Part shown: positions 5,280-5,678 of the stretch, piece after piece | Layout: each line of letters begins with the position of its first letter | Position numbering within the stretch: the stretch's first letter is position 1 | NCBI GenBank assembly: GCA_020054355.1 | Contig: JAGVLI010000633.1 | Span: 1-5,678, forward strand | Origin: Planctomycetales bacterium | GTDB taxonomy: Bacteria > Planctomycetota > Planctomycetia > Gemmatales > Gemmataceae | Reading direction: 5' to 3' | Length of the DNA stretch: 5,678 bases | Notes under the pieces: generated by a model | What the model was told of the DNA's origin: nothing | Seen by the model: the letters and a program-made list of their open reading frames with translations, nothing else | Database searches by the model: none | Made by a program: the position numbers and the translations under genes

Positions 5280-5586
5280 CGAATGCGTGCCGCGGCCACT
5301 AAAGCGGGCCTTGCCAGGCCACGACGTTCATACGGTCCCGGAGATGGGCTGGTCGGGGAAGAAGAATGGCGAATTGCTCCGGCTGATGCTGCCGGAGCAC
5401 TTCGAGGTGTTCGTGACCGTCGATCAGAACCTGCGCTACCAGCAAGACCTGCGCGCTGCCCAGATCGCGGTGGTTGTCCTGGTGGCGCCAACCAACAGAC
5501 TGGCGGACTTACTGCCTCTGATGCCTGCGGTCCTCACGTCCCTCGCTACGATCCAGCCAGGAGACTTGGTGGAGATCAGTGCCTGA
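5263..5586 (+). CDS. DUF5615 PIN-like putative ribonuclease toxin
   Basis: This 107-residue protein resembles the DUF5615 (PIN-like) family that is commonly encoded just after DUF433 genes. It opens with the beta-strand and acidic pair M-R-I-L-L-D6-E7, continues with P-R-P-L-K (10-14), G-H-D-V-H-T-V (19-25), K-N-G-E-L-L (34-39) and T-V-D54-Q-N, where Asp54 occupies the place of the family's T-x-D acidic residue. These acidic positions would hold metal for RNA cleavage in an active PIN-type toxin; activity is inferred, not shown. The ATG at 5263 lies inside the antitoxin gene in another frame. AAGGGGA (5244-5250) is 12 bases upstream, a wide spacing that fits coupling to antitoxin translation. 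The C-terminus (LVEISA) looks complete, so the gene seems intact. Confidence 0.87.
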   Translation: MRILLDECVPRPLKRALPGHDVHTVPEMGWSGKKNGELLRLMLPEHFEVFVTVDQNLRYQQDLRAAQIAVVVLVAPTNRLADLLPLMPAVLTSLATIQPGDLVEISA

Positions 5587-5628
5587 GCGCAGCGTTAGTG
5601 CAACGTCCAGAGACCGGTTGCTCAAACC

Positions 5629-5678
5629 CATGCTAGGGTGGCACGCTCGGCGTACTCGCCGGGCGTGGGAGCCGCCCC
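5629..5678. repeat. Palindromic element cut by the right window edge
   Basis: CACGCTCGGCG (5642-5652) pairs with CGCCGGGCGTG (5657-5667) around the loop TACT, with one T-G wobble (T5647, G5662). Further out, CATGCTAGGGTGGC on the left faces GCCGCCCC on the right, which would pair partly if the sequence continued with something like AGCATG. The rest of the gap after 5586 holds no gene or obvious terminator. Confidence 0.5.

Overview
The window is GC-rich bacterial DNA and carries seven convincing protein-coding genes. One is on the minus strand and six are on the plus strand. The mix suggests a planctomycete or a similar large-genome environmental bacterium: a large secreted alpha/beta-hydrolase, several cyclophilins, a DUF4440-like secreted protein, a DUF433/DUF5615 pair, and long palindromes between genes. 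This is inferred from gene content and style only; no rRNA or marker gene is present to fix the taxonomy.

Layout. Bases 1-133 hold no gene I can support. Bases 134-2137 (minus) encode a 667-residue exported alpha/beta-hydrolase of the prolyl-oligopeptidase/esterase type. A 348-base divergent gap (2138-2485) is dominated by a pair of 50-base inverted arms. Then follow three consecutive plus-strand cyclophilin-type peptidyl-prolyl isomerases: 2486-3091 (lipoprotein, GTG start), 3273-3770 (no signal, cytosolic) and 3862-4437 (Sec-type signal peptide). After them come a small exported NTF2-like/DUF4440-type protein (4549-5001) and an overlapping DUF433/DUF5615 pair that looks like a VapBC-type toxin-antitoxin module (5055-5279 and 5263-5586). 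The last about 50 bases appear to be the left part of another palindrome cut by the window edge.

How it fits together. The three cyclophilins are close paralogues with stretches of nearly identical DNA, and their N-termini predict three destinations: membrane-anchored, cytosolic and exported. The locus may therefore provide proline-isomerase folding help in several compartments. Each gap from the divergent region to the DUF4440-type gene contains a long, near-perfect inverted repeat of different sequence (arms of 50, 24-30, 28 and 29 bases). In the two shortest gaps the palindrome fills most of the space and ends 5 or 9 bases before the next Shine-Dalgarno sequence. None is followed by a T-run on the plus strand, so they are not classical intrinsic terminators. 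The imperfect pairs in the compact hairpins are all G-U compatible in plus-sense RNA, the sense in which the neighbouring genes are read. These palindromes are the least explained structure in the window.
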